Shown: positions 8,562 to 16,517, numbered from the stretch's first letter. The stretch is DNA of 36,890 nucleotides from Chlamydiota bacterium (GCA_022614855.1 JAKEHU010000006.1:84537-121426), one strand, 5' to 3'. The notes: generated by a model from the letters alone, not told the origin. Translations and numbers: made by a program.

Positions 8562-9613
8562 TGAGGTTTTTTCCTTTTCTTCACCAGATAAATAAAGAGT
8601 CCAACAAATGCTAAAAGATTGATGGAAAAAGCGCCACCTCCAATCCATCTTAGCATGCGCCCTTTTTGTTCAATTCTATTCATTGCTTTGTGAGTAATTC
8701 TTTCAAATTCAATATCTCTTTCTTCCTTTTCTGCCCAGGCATCTGCGTAAAAATGTTTTGAATAGATAGGAACAAGATTTTTTTTCGCAAAAAAATAGGC
8801 AGCTGGAAATACCATATCTACATTTTCTTCCTGATCAATTTTTTCTTGCACTGCTTGTGTGAGAGCAAGATAGGTTCCAGCCATGACCTTTTGCGTTTTG
8901 GAATATCGATCTTTTCCTGGATATTTTCTCCTTACCTGCTCCCAGCGATTTGCAATAATCTCTATGACCCTTCCAATGACAGGGTGAAATGAACGCGAAC
9001 CAATTACTCCATTGCCTGAGGTAATGTTTTTGCCTGAAAAGGGGGCATGCGGTGTTTCCAATCCGCAATAAAAATCAAAAGCTTGATGAAAGGGGTCAAA
9101 ACTCTTTAGACAGCTCGCATCATGATCCACATACAACCCTCCTTCCTGATAGAGAATTTCATAGCGCAAAATATCCGATTTTTCTCCGTAATTTTCCGAT
9201 TGGAAAAAAAGTTTTTCCAAAAAAAGAAATGGGAACTGGTGAATCAGTTTTTTTTCCATATTGGTGCAAGGAGAGGGACGCTCTTCCATATCTGTCCAAA
9301 ATTTTATTTTCCAATCAGGATGATGAGCGATCCAACTTCTGACATTTTCTACAGATTCTGGAGGGAATGATTTAGGACCAAGCCAAATAAGATGGATGAC
9401 TTTAGGGATTTTTATTCGGTTAGTTTCTTTTGAGAGAATCTCTCGATTTTTTTTGTAGATTTTCTTAAATTTTTCCAAAGATTCGATATCTTCCTTTTTT
9501 CTCACATGGATCCAATGGTCCGTCTGCTTTCCCATGAGCAAATCAAAATCATCGATTTCTCCACAAAAAGAAAAAAGAGGCAAAAAAAAGAAGAAGAAAA
9601 ATATTTTTTTCAT
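8558..9613 (-). CDS. DXD glycosyltransferase (Gly_transf_sug type), second paralogue
   Basis: A 351-residue protein colinear with its neighbours. It has an N-terminal signal peptide (MKKIFFFFFFLPLFSFC), then IPKVIHLIWLGPKSFPPESV, WKIKFWTDMEE, KSDILRYEILYQEGG and the DXD as D163-H-D165. A C-terminal membrane helix (WIGGGAFSINLLAFVGLFIYL) is followed by a basic tail. Unlike the first paralogue, it lacks a clean lipobox, since the residue before the candidate cysteine is Phe. Its stop overlaps the methyltransferase-like start (ATGA). Upstream it is separated from the third paralogue by the compact palindrome copy B; no strong Shine-Dalgarno sequence is seen, and the repeat lies immediately upstream. 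Signature conservation suggests it is active; acceptor and donor are unknown. Confidence 0.85.
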   Translation of the reverse strand: MKKIFFFFFFLPLFSFCGEIDDFDLLMGKQTDHWIHVRKKEDIESLEKFKKIYKKNREILSKETNRIKIPKVIHLIWLGPKSFPPESVENVRSWIAHHPDWKIKFWTDMEERPSPCTNMEKKLIHQFPFLFLEKLFFQSENYGEKSDILRYEILYQEGGLYVDHDASCLKSFDPFHQAFDFYCGLETPHAPFSGKNITSGNGVIGSRSFHPVIGRVIEIIANRWEQVRRKYPGKDRYSKTQKVMAGTYLALTQAVQEKIDQEENVDMVFPAAYFFAKKNLVPIYSKHFYADAWAEKEERDIEFERITHKAMNRIEQKGRMLRWIGGGAFSINLLAFVGLFIYLVKKRKKPQ

Positions 9614-9624
9614 CGGATTAACTT

Positions 9625-9666
9625 ATGAACCTATCCGTAAATTCTAAAATTTGCGGATAGTTTCAT
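9625..9666. repeat. Compact palindrome, copy B (42 bp, ends-only version of copy A)
   Basis: The two 19-base arms pair with two mismatches around a four-base centre. The sequence equals the two ends of copy A (ATGAACCTATCCG...CGGATAGTTTCAT) joined together, so it looks like an internal-deletion derivative of a full 165-bp element. It lies between the second and third DXD glycosyltransferase genes and overlaps the 3' end of the third: the last codons (encoding about TIRKF) and the TAG stop of that gene are inside the repeat. The transcript would form a tight hairpin without a clear U-tract. Confidence 0.8.
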
Positions 9667-10624
9667 ATAAAAAAAGAAATCCCAAACTATTCATAAAAAA
9701 AAGAATAATCATCACGAGTAGAGTTTGATTATCTTTTCTTATAATCTTCTCAAAATGGTTTGTCATTCTGTTTTCGAATTCACTATCCTCTTTTACCCAA
9801 CTTATCTCTTTAGTATGAATCGCAAAACAATCTGTCTCTTCCTTAGCCTTGCTAAAAAAGGAGGCTGGAAAGACGATACTTCGATCGCTTTTTTCCATTT
9901 TTTTTTCTATACCCTCGGTTAGCGCCCAAACAGTGCGATGCATATACCTACTTAAGCGAGCTGCAATCGTATTTCCTGGATAACCCTTTTCGATTTCAAC
10001 CCATTTATTTTTAAACCAATCTATCGTCGCATCGAGGATAGGATGCAAAGGTGCAGACGCAATTAGATGAGGAGATGGATAAATCGAACTAGTCAAAACT
10101 GAATAATCAACAGAGTCTAAAGCTGAATAAAAATCATAGTTTTGATGAAGAGGATTAAAATTTTTAATGGGAGTGACATCTAAATCTACAACGAGTCCTC
10201 CTTCACTATACAAAATCTCATAGGCCAAAATCTTCGCCTTTTCTCCAACATTTTCAGCAAGGTGATAAATTTCCCCGAGTTTAGAAAAAGAAAAATTTTC
10301 TACCCCTCTTTTTTCTAATCGGTCGTGTGGAGGAGACCTCTCGTCTACATCAGTCCAAAAAAACCATTTCCACCCAGGATGAAGGTCGATCCACTTTTGG
10401 ATATTTTTTTTAGAATTCTCCGGCAATTTCTTAGAACCAAGCCAAATAAAATGGATAACTTTGGGAATGCGAAAAGAAGAATTTGTCTGTGATAAATAGA
10501 CCAGCTTTTCTTTCAGATGGCTCTCAAAGTAAGTTAATCTTTTTCCATCTTCTTGCGTCCATACCGCTCCACTTAAGGGAACAAATAAGAAAAAAAAGTA
10601 GAGCAAAAATAGCTTGATTATCAC
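9644..10624 (-). CDS. DXD glycosyltransferase (Gly_transf_sug type), third paralogue
   Basis: A 326-residue paralogue of the two preceding enzymes: IPKVIHFIWLGSKKLPENS, WKWFFWTDVDE, KAKILAYEILYSEGG and DXD as D147-L-D149. It has an N-terminal signal segment (LFLLYFFFLFVPLSGAVWT) and a C-terminal hydrophobic helix. In the motif that reads LRYEI in the others it has LAYEI, so the usual arginine is replaced by alanine, and DHD is replaced by DLD; this is the most diverged copy. The start appears to be GTG at 10622-10624 with AGAGG a few bases upstream, and that AGAGG lies inside palindrome copy D. The final codons and stop lie in copy B, so repeats frame the gene on both sides. Activity is plausible but less certain than for its paralogues. 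Confidence 0.82.
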   Translation of the reverse strand: MIIKLFLLYFFFLFVPLSGAVWTQEDGKRLTYFESHLKEKLVYLSQTNSSFRIPKVIHFIWLGSKKLPENSKKNIQKWIDLHPGWKWFFWTDVDERSPPHDRLEKRGVENFSFSKLGEIYHLAENVGEKAKILAYEILYSEGGLVVDLDVTPIKNFNPLHQNYDFYSALDSVDYSVLTSSIYPSPHLIASAPLHPILDATIDWFKNKWVEIEKGYPGNTIAARLSRYMHRTVWALTEGIEKKMEKSDRSIVFPASFFSKAKEETDCFAIHTKEISWVKEDSEFENRMTNHFEKIIRKDNQTLLVMIILFFMNSLGFLFLYETIRKF

Positions 10625-10792
10625 TAGACCTCTTGCTTAATTAAATGAGGCTGGGAAAATAGAAGATTTTTATTCAGTTTTTCAAATCCAATTTTTTGAC
10701 ATACTCAAATGAGAGTAGGCGAAAAGTTGGATTTGAAAAAATGGATAAAAAGATGCATTTTACCAGCCTCATTTAATTAAGCAAGAGGTCTA
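10625..10792. repeat. Long-palindrome element, copy D (168 bp)
   Basis: The first 30 bases (10625-10654, beginning TAGACCTCTTGC) are a perfect inverted copy of the last 30 (10763-10792). Pairing continues inward: a 37-base stretch on each side, including TTTTTCAAATCCAA, also matches with few differences, and the tip is TACTC...GAGTA around 10704-10718. The whole element is therefore one long hairpin. Its ends differ from copies A and C, but it shares their length class, the CTTAATTAA segment of copy C and a TTCG near the middle. It exactly fills the gap between two co-directional genes and provides the TAG stop of the upstream one and the ribosome-binding region of the downstream one. Confidence 0.85.
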
Positions 10793-11665
10793 CTGTACAA
10801 TGGGGGAGTAGGGTTTACTGGAATAGAGATATTTCCTCGCTTCTCTTTCTTTTTTTGTTTTACCCAATGATTCAGACCTATTGTAAATATAGAGAATATC
10901 TCGAAGAAATAAGGAGTGGCTATTTGCTAGCTCCATCATAGGGAGAAAAAAGGCCATGATCCCCCCAGCCATGAGATAATTGCCATCTTTTTTTAAGCTT
11001 CTTTCTTCAATTTTTTTAAAAATCTTTGCATATCCACTTATGAAATGCCAGTTTATAAAATGATCTTGAAAGTATTGGCGAAACTTGCCAGCTGCCTTTA
11101 TCTTCTCAGGAATTTCTTTAATACTTTTTTCCTTTTTATAGTGGGGATAAATCAGATGGCTTCCATAAGTTATCCAGACATCTTTACTTGCGTAACATTT
11201 ATTTAATGAATCTAAAACTCGATCATGAGAAAGCAGATCCCTTCCAGTCATGATAACGACAACTTCATCATCGCCACATTTTTGCAATGACTCATAAATA
11301 GATTGTACAAATCCCTTTTCTAAATTTTCTCTTAAAAAAATGCATTGTTCTAATTTGTTAAATCTCTTTGCTACTTCCAGAGCCACGCCACCTGTCCCAT
11401 CTTTCGAACCATCATCGATAAAAACCAATCTAAAATGTGGGTAATGCTGATTTAAGACTGATTGAATAGATCTTTCACAAAATTGCACATCATCTTTAGC
11501 ATAAATCAAAACGACAAAGGATTTTTTTTCTTTCGATAATGTATCAATATGGAGAAGTCTTGGTTGTTTAGGTTTATGAGAAATGCTTAAAAAAAAATTG
11601 AAAATAAAAAAACAGGCAAATGCCCCAAATAAAATAGAGGGAAGAAAACAGAGTATTTTTTTCAT
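10790..11665 (-). CDS. GT2-type glycosyltransferase with N-terminal membrane anchor and altered DXD
   Basis: A 291-residue protein with an N-terminal hydrophobic anchor (residues about 4-27) followed by a GT-A domain: FVVLIYAKDDVQFCERSIQSVL, then LVFIDDGSKDGTGG with the nucleotide-binding Asp pair at 84-85. The later segment VVIMTGRDLLSHDRVLDSLN corresponds to a position where the related GT2 family usually has L-D-G-D-D; here it reads T-G-R-D, so the metal-binding acidic cluster is reduced. Further family traits are DVWITYGSHLIYP and a conserved-looking C-terminal part. The start ATG at 11665 abuts palindrome copy C, whose end supplies GGATAGG just upstream; the stop TAG is the terminal triplet of copy D. 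It is the first gene of the minus-strand module. Donor and acceptor are unknown. Confidence 0.8.
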   Translation of the reverse strand: MKKILCFLPSILFGAFACFFIFNFFLSISHKPKQPRLLHIDTLSKEKKSFVVLIYAKDDVQFCERSIQSVLNQHYPHFRLVFIDDGSKDGTGGVALEVAKRFNKLEQCIFLRENLEKGFVQSIYESLQKCGDDEVVVIMTGRDLLSHDRVLDSLNKCYASKDVWITYGSHLIYPHYKKEKSIKEIPEKIKAAGKFRQYFQDHFINWHFISGYAKIFKKIEERSLKKDGNYLMAGGIMAFFLPMMELANSHSLFLRDILYIYNRSESLGKTKKEREARKYLYSSKPYSPIVQ

Positions 11666-11828
11666 GAACCTATCCCTTAATTAAGATTATGTGGATTTTT
11701 AGAGATTTTTGTACAAATTTGAATTGCCTCTTCGAAGACAATGTGAAAAGCACATGGCTGAGAAGAGGTGATTCAAATATGGCAAAAAGATCAAAAAGAT
11801 ACAAAGCTGAATGAAGGGATAGGTTCAT
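11664..11828. repeat. Long-palindrome element, copy C (165 bp)
   Basis: The terminal 15 bases (ATGAACCTATCCCTT, 11664-11678) are a perfect inverted copy of 11814-11828. A second paired block, 11717-11732 with 11764-11779, matches at 14 of 16 positions, and the tip is ATGTG-AAAAG-CACAT at 11741-11755, so the element is a long imperfect hairpin. It has the same length as copy A, near-identical ends and TTCGAAG at the same offset (67). It occupies the divergent gap between the GT2 gene and topA; the left end overlaps the GT2 start codon by two bases. No open reading frame is seen inside. Confidence 0.85.
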
Positions 11829-11838
11829 AAATTTAATT

Positions 11839-11881
11839 TTATCCCAAAAATATCGTTTTATGTTAATTCTTTATGGGATAA
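11839..11881 (+). promoter_or_regulatory. Inverted repeat in the topA leader
   Basis: TTATCCCA at 11839-11846 pairs perfectly with TGGGATAA at 11874-11881 across a 27-base loop, just upstream of the topA start at 11896. It could be an operator or an RNA hairpin affecting topA, whose expression is supercoiling-sensitive in many bacteria. No convincing -35/-10 pair stands out next to it. This is only a short AT-rich repeat and may be coincidental. Confidence 0.3.
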
Positions 11882-11895
11882 TTTTTAAAGATATC

Positions 11896-14184
11896 ATGAA
11901 AAAAAAACTTATCATTGTAGAATCCCCCGCAAAAATTAAAACCTTAAAAAAATTTCTGGGGTCGGATTATCTCTTTGAATCCTCAATTGGCCATATCCGC
12001 GACCTTCCACAAAAGGGGTTTGGCATAGATGTAGAGCATGACTTTGAACCAATTTATGCAATTTTGCCGGAAAAAAAAGAGGTTATCCAAAAAATAAAAA
12101 AAGCTGCAAAAGAAGCAGATGTAGTCTACCTTTGCCCTGATCCAGATCGAGAAGGAGAGGCAATTGCTTGGCACATTACATCCATTCTTCCAAAAGGAAC
12201 CAATTACAAACGAGTCACATTTAATGCCATTACAAAACCAGCTGTAATAGAAGCCTTAAAACATCCTCGAACCATCAATCAAGCCCTAGTCGATGCTCAG
12301 CAAGCAAGAAGGCTTTTAGATCGCATTGTAGGATACAAAATTTCTCCCATCTTGACTAGACGTGTACAAGGAGCGCGGGACGGAGGCCTTTCTGCAGGTA
12401 GAGTGCAATCTGTTGCACTCAAACTCGTCGTCGATCGAGAAAAAGATATTGAAAAGTTTATTCCCACAGAATATTGGCTGATCGACGCCATCTTGCAACC
12501 CAAAAAAAACAATTCTACGTTTCGAGCTTACCTTTACAGTATCGGAGGAAAAAGAGTCGAAAAAATCCCAGATCCAGAAAAAGATGTTGTCACCATTTCC
12601 TCCAGAAAAGAATCTGAGCAAATCAAGAAAAAATTAGAAAGAGCCTCCTATCATGTCGCATCTGTAGAAAAAAAAGAGAAGCGAAGAAATCCCACTCCTC
12701 CTTTCATCACCTCAACCCTGCAGCAAGAGGCATATCGACACTTTGGATTTTCTTCAGCTAGAACCATGAATATTGCTCAAGGGCTATATGAAGGAGTGGA
12801 TATGGGTTCTATTGGGACAGAAGGACTCATTACCTACATGCGAACGGACTCTGTAAGGATAGAGTCAGAAGCGATCAATGCCGCAAGAAAATTCATTCAA
12901 AAGAAATTTGGCAAAGAGTATTTGCCAGCAGAGGGAAGACAATACACTTCCAAAAAAAGTGCACAAGATGCCCACGAAGCAATTCGCCCAACCAACCTTG
13001 ACCACCCTCCCGAGAGTGTTGAGCAATATCTGTCCCTTGATCAATTCAAAATCTATCAGCTTATCTGGCGCAGATTTATTGCCTCTCAAATGAATCCTGC
13101 CATCTATGACACCATCACCTGCAACATTGAAACAGACCAAAATATGATGCTAAGAGCTACGGGCTCTCTTATTAAATTCCCTGGATTTTTAGCCGTTTAC
13201 GAAGAAAAAAGAGATTTAACTGAAGAAAAAGAAGAAGAAGGAGCTGAAAAAATTCTCCCTCCTCTTGTTGAAGGGCAGCCCTTGAATCTGATCGATATTG
13301 AAACAATCCAAGCTTTTACCCGCCCCCCACCGAGATTTACAGAAGCCTCCCTTGTTAAAGAACTAGAAAGATTAGGTATTGGAAGACCTTCAACCTATGC
13401 CGCAATCATGAATAAAATTCAAAACCGCGACTACACCGTTAAAGAAAAGGGAACTCTCAAACCGACAGAACTCGGAAAGGTTATTGCAAAGATGCTCGAA
13501 GACAATTTCAAGATGATCATGGATATTGGCTTTACCGCTGCAATGGAAGATGAATTGGAATACATCGCTGCTAACCAAAAAAATTGGAAAGAGCTCATCC
13601 GCGAATTTTGGCACTTTTTCATTCCTTCCGTGGAAATTGCAGAAAAAGAGGCCTTTGTCCCCCGCGAACTCACAGATATCGACTGTCCCAAATGTGGTCA
13701 TAAACTGCAAAAAATCTGGTCCCGAAGAAAATATTTCTACGGCTGTTCCAATTACCCAAACTGCGATTTTACCTCTCCCATTGAAGCACTTGATTTCCGA
13801 AAAGAAGATTACGATCCCAATTTTGACTGGGAGCAAAAATGTCCCAAGTGTGGCAGTCCCATGCAACTGCGTTTCGGTCGCTACGGCCCCTTTCTCGGCT
13901 GTACCACCTACCCCAAGTGCCGAGGCATTGTCAATATTCCTAAAAAAGAGGAGGCCATTGTAGGAGAACTGCCCACTTGTCCGGCTCTCGGCTGTGATGG
14001 AAAAATGATGATGAGAAAATCTCGCTTTGGGAAAACCTTCTTTTCCTGCTCCAATTTCCCCGATTGTGATGTCATTGTAAATGACTTAAGCAAGCTCCAA
14101 GAAAAGTATGTCAACCATCCCAAAACCGCCTATGTAAAAAAGATTAAAGGGAAGAATGGCAAGAAAAAGAAGGGAAAGAAGTAA
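11896..14184 (+). CDS. topA: DNA topoisomerase I (type IA)
   Basis: A 762-residue topoisomerase I that relaxes negative supercoils by transient single-strand cleavage. The TOPRIM domain is clear (KLIIVESPAKIKTL at the N terminus; acidic DPDREGE triad at residues 82-88). The active-site tyrosine is Y314 in GLITYMRTDS. The C-terminal part has three zinc-ribbon modules of the type CPKCG...GCSNYPNC, the last starting CPALGCDG, and ends in a lysine-rich tail. I start at ATG 11896 because the conserved MKKKLIIVESPAKIK begins there; an in-frame ATG at 11860 would add 12 unconserved residues. In Chlamydia proper, topA carries a fused SWIB domain; none is visible here. Upstream lie palindrome copy C and a short inverted repeat. 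Confidence 0.97.
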   Translation: MKKKLIIVESPAKIKTLKKFLGSDYLFESSIGHIRDLPQKGFGIDVEHDFEPIYAILPEKKEVIQKIKKAAKEADVVYLCPDPDREGEAIAWHITSILPKGTNYKRVTFNAITKPAVIEALKHPRTINQALVDAQQARRLLDRIVGYKISPILTRRVQGARDGGLSAGRVQSVALKLVVDREKDIEKFIPTEYWLIDAILQPKKNNSTFRAYLYSIGGKRVEKIPDPEKDVVTISSRKESEQIKKKLERASYHVASVEKKEKRRNPTPPFITSTLQQEAYRHFGFSSARTMNIAQGLYEGVDMGSIGTEGLITYMRTDSVRIESEAINAARKFIQKKFGKEYLPAEGRQYTSKKSAQDAHEAIRPTNLDHPPESVEQYLSLDQFKIYQLIWRRFIASQMNPAIYDTITCNIETDQNMMLRATGSLIKFPGFLAVYEEKRDLTEEKEEEGAEKILPPLVEGQPLNLIDIETIQAFTRPPPRFTEASLVKELERLGIGRPSTYAAIMNKIQNRDYTVKEKGTLKPTELGKVIAKMLEDNFKMIMDIGFTAAMEDELEYIAANQKNWKELIREFWHFFIPSVEIAEKEAFVPRELTDIDCPKCGHKLQKIWSRRKYFYGCSNYPNCDFTSPIEALDFRKEDYDPNFDWEQKCPKCGSPMQLRFGRYGPFLGCTTYPKCRGIVNIPKKEEAIVGELPTCPALGCDGKMMMRKSRFGKTFFSCSNFPDCDVIVNDLSKLQEKYVNHPKTAYVKKIKGKNGKKKKGKK

Positions 14185-14197
14185 AATATTCTATAAA

Positions 14198-14239
14198 TTC
14201 CTAAAGTAAGAATTCCTCCTTCCTAATGTAAGAATTCCT
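14198..14239. repeat. Tandem 20-base duplication at the 3' end of an M91-like gene
   Basis: TTCCTAAAGTAAGAATTCCT (14198-14217) recurs as TTCCTAATGTAAGAATTCCT (14220-14239) with one mismatch and a 22-base period. Because 22 is not a multiple of three, the duplication changes the reading frame. It explains the C-terminal tail of the gene ending at 14201 (RNSYIRKEEFLL), which its five paralogues lack. Confidence 0.75.
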
Positions 14240-15475
14240 AATATAATTTTTTATTTTTTCTAAGTCAACTCTTTCATATCTGTTTCTCAACCACAAAAGT
14301 GGGTAATTTTTCTCAGCAAAATCATCTGAATCAAATTTTTCCCTACTGAGTTCTTGTACTACTTTTTCTTGCTCAAGTGTCAATCCTCTATCTTTGCATT
14401 CATTCAAATAATCTTGATATTCATTTGAAGAAAAAGCTCCAGGTGGCAATTCTCCGCCAGAGTGATGATTTTCTCGCAGAGGTAATTGAAATTCAGAGCA
14501 AATGGCCCATTCACAATAAAGATCATAACCTATATTGCTCTCTTGCCTATCCCAATCTTCAGAAAGATCTTCATTAAAAGATACCTCCCCTAAAGCCCAA
14601 CCAGAAATTGTTCTTTTTTCTTCTAGATCGTCATATTCTTCAACTTTCCATTCTTTCAATTCACCTGTTAAAAGGTAATTTTTTTGATAGTGTCTTGCAT
14701 GAATGAGTTCGTGTGCAATCGCTATAAAAGAAGAATCTGGGATCTTGTATTTTGCCCTTCCATGCTGTGCCGCATTTCCAAAAAATGAAGATAGATTGTC
14801 TCGATTGTTAATAAAAATCTTAATATATTGTAGATTGCCATTGTTAATAGTTTTTGTAAGGCAATACTCCTCTCCATCCTCAAAGATAATATCATGAGAA
14901 CCGGTTGCAAGATGCTTAATCAATTCACGCGAAGTTTTTCTCGTCATTAAAATGATGAAATCTCTCATCAACATCTTTAAAGATTCTTTTGATAACGTGG
15001 CATCGAGTTTGAATCGCGTTTTCCCAGAAAAAATGTTAGGTAATAGCTTTGTTATTTCGATAAACTCAGAGTAGCGAATTCCATTTAGGGGAAGAGTACC
15101 TGGATATTCATCTTTAAAAACCAGAAGATCTGTTCCCGAAAATGGATCCATCGGATCCAAGGAAATCAATTGAGATAGGACCTTTTTTTCTATCTCATTT
15201 CCAATGATGTCCCAAGTATCTTCTTCCATTTCAATTTCAGTTTGAGTTTTTTCCTCTTGCTTTTTCCCAAAAGTGGAATTCCAAATATTTGTGAAAAATG
15301 AATTCTTTTTTTGATTTACCTGATGTTGTTTAAGATCTTTCTTCTCACGAAAAGAATTATCGCATAAACCCTTTATTGCAAAAATTTTTGATTTTTTTAT
15401 TTTATCTAAAAAATCCCTTATCTCTTCTACTAAAGGTATTTGGAAAGATTTGGATGAAATGGCTGCAGTTGTCAT
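14201..15475 (-). CDS. M91-like (NleD-type) zinc metallopeptidase effector candidate, array member 1
   Basis: A 424-residue protein, the longest and last of six paralogues in transcription order. The catalytic motif is H255-E-L-I-H259 (AHELIHARH), with a downstream E285-E286-K-R-T-I-S-G and a C-terminal EFQLPLRENHHSGG. The order 'K-T-x-R-E-L-I, HELIHA, EExRTI, LPLR' is that of peptidase family M91, which includes the enteropathogen effector NleD (a protease of host JNK and p38 kinases). Before the catalytic domain are a 40-residue conserved leader, a variable linker and a shared block (GTDLLVFKDEYPGTLPLNGI). I start at 15475, where MTTAAISS aligns with its paralogues, rather than 30 bases upstream. 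It is one base from the preceding gene's stop. The C-terminal tail is altered by a 22-base-period duplication. Substrate and secretion are inferred, not shown. Confidence 0.85.
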   Translation of the reverse strand: MTTAAISSKSFQIPLVEEIRDFLDKIKKSKIFAIKGLCDNSFREKKDLKQHQVNQKKNSFFTNIWNSTFGKKQEEKTQTEIEMEEDTWDIIGNEIEKKVLSQLISLDPMDPFSGTDLLVFKDEYPGTLPLNGIRYSEFIEITKLLPNIFSGKTRFKLDATLSKESLKMLMRDFIILMTRKTSRELIKHLATGSHDIIFEDGEEYCLTKTINNGNLQYIKIFINNRDNLSSFFGNAAQHGRAKYKIPDSSFIAIAHELIHARHYQKNYLLTGELKEWKVEEYDDLEEKRTISGWALGEVSFNEDLSEDWDRQESNIGYDLYCEWAICSEFQLPLRENHHSGGELPPGAFSSNEYQDYLNECKDRGLTLEQEKVVQELSREKFDSDDFAEKNYPLLWLRNRYERVDLEKIKNYIRNSYIRKEEFLL

Positions 15476-15476
15476 A

Positions 15477-16517
15477 TTATGGCATTCCTTCTGGTGTGCT
15501 TGCAATCTTCTCCAGATCGATTTCAGCGTCTAATTGGCGACATTCGTCCAACATAGCTTGATAATTTTTTTCGGAAAAAGCACCAGGAGGCAATGTACCA
15601 CCATCCTTATGGTCTTCACGAACTGGCAGCCCAAATTCAGAACAAATGGTCCATTCGCATTCAAAATCGTACTCATAATCATTAGACCAACCAGAAATTG
15701 TTCTCATTTCTTCCAGATGTGTAAATGATGCATCTTCCTTTTCAGCTAATTGTTTTGTTAATGGGACGTTTTCTTGGCAATGTTTAACATGAATGAGCTC
15801 ATGCACAAACTTGATAAAAGAAGGACATGGAATTTTATACTTTTTTCTGCCGCGTTGTGCAGCTCTTCCAATACTCGCAGTAAAAGACTCTGCATTGCAA
15901 ATGTAAATTACATGCCGAGACTGATCTTTATTAACCTCGCTTATTGTATATTTAAACTCCTTTCCATCCTCGATAAAGATATCATTGCTTCCCTTTGCAA
16001 TGGTCTTTATTAACTCTCGAGATGTTTTTCGAGTCATTAAAATTACAAAATCTCTAGCTAACATTTTCATAGAGTTTTTTGATAAATTCGGATCAAATTT
16101 AAAACGAGTTTTTCCGCTAAAAATTTCCGACATTAACGTTTTTATTTGATGAAATTCTAAAAAATGGATTCCATTTAAAGGTAAAACACCTTTATATAAA
16201 TCGCTGAAAATTAGTAAATCTGTGTTGTAAAAAGAATCCTCTGGGTTCAGGGGTAGGATATGAGGAGTTACTTTTTTACCGAATTCCTTTTCAACCTCCT
16301 CCCAAGAAGACCCCTCTTCTTGAAGACCATCGGTTAGATTCGTCTGTTCAATTTTTCTCTTTTTTTTCTGAGGAATATCCTCATTTTTGCTAAAAAACTT
16401 GTTACACAAATTTTTTAGGGAAAAAATCTTAGACCTTTTTACTCTTTCTAGAAAAAATTTTAGTTCTTCTGTGATAGTCATTTGAAATTCATTTGAGGAA
16501 ATGGCTATAGTTGTCAT
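15477..16517 (-). CDS. M91-like (NleD-type) zinc metallopeptidase effector candidate, array member 2
   Basis: A 346-residue paralogue, the shortest of the six. The zinc motif is H239-E-L-I-H243 (VHELIHVKH), with E269-E270-M-R-T-I-S-G downstream and EFGLPVREDHKDGG near the C terminus. The leader differs slightly from the group (MTTIAISSNEFQMTITEELKFFLERVK). The insert between the EE-RTI motif and the CEWTI segment is the shortest in the array (SNDYEYDFE), so loop length there varies between members. It starts within an ATGA overlap with member 3. All residues expected for catalysis are present. Five of the six members, including this one, have a further histidine three residues after the second zinc histidine. 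Confidence 0.85.
   Translation of the reverse strand: MTTIAISSNEFQMTITEELKFFLERVKRSKIFSLKNLCNKFFSKNEDIPQKKKRKIEQTNLTDGLQEEGSSWEEVEKEFGKKVTPHILPLNPEDSFYNTDLLIFSDLYKGVLPLNGIHFLEFHQIKTLMSEIFSGKTRFKFDPNLSKNSMKMLARDFVILMTRKTSRELIKTIAKGSNDIFIEDGKEFKYTISEVNKDQSRHVIYICNAESFTASIGRAAQRGRKKYKIPCPSFIKFVHELIHVKHCQENVPLTKQLAEKEDASFTHLEEMRTISGWSNDYEYDFECEWTICSEFGLPVREDHKDGGTLPPGAFSEKNYQAMLDECRQLDAEIDLEKIASTPEGMP

Noticed and set aside
8562..8648. Upstream extension of the methyltransferase-like gene
   Set aside because: It lies inside the preceding gene, has no family character, and the ATGA overlap at 8558-8561 gives a better start.
5371..11828. Composite transposon in the strict sense
   Set aside because: No transposase or clear target-site duplication is visible; the palindromic ends make short flanking duplications ambiguous.
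12297..13866. Several antisense open frames within topA (the longest about 158 codons)
   Set aside because: They mirror topA, have no ribosome-binding sites or recognisable domains, and topA is clearly the real gene.
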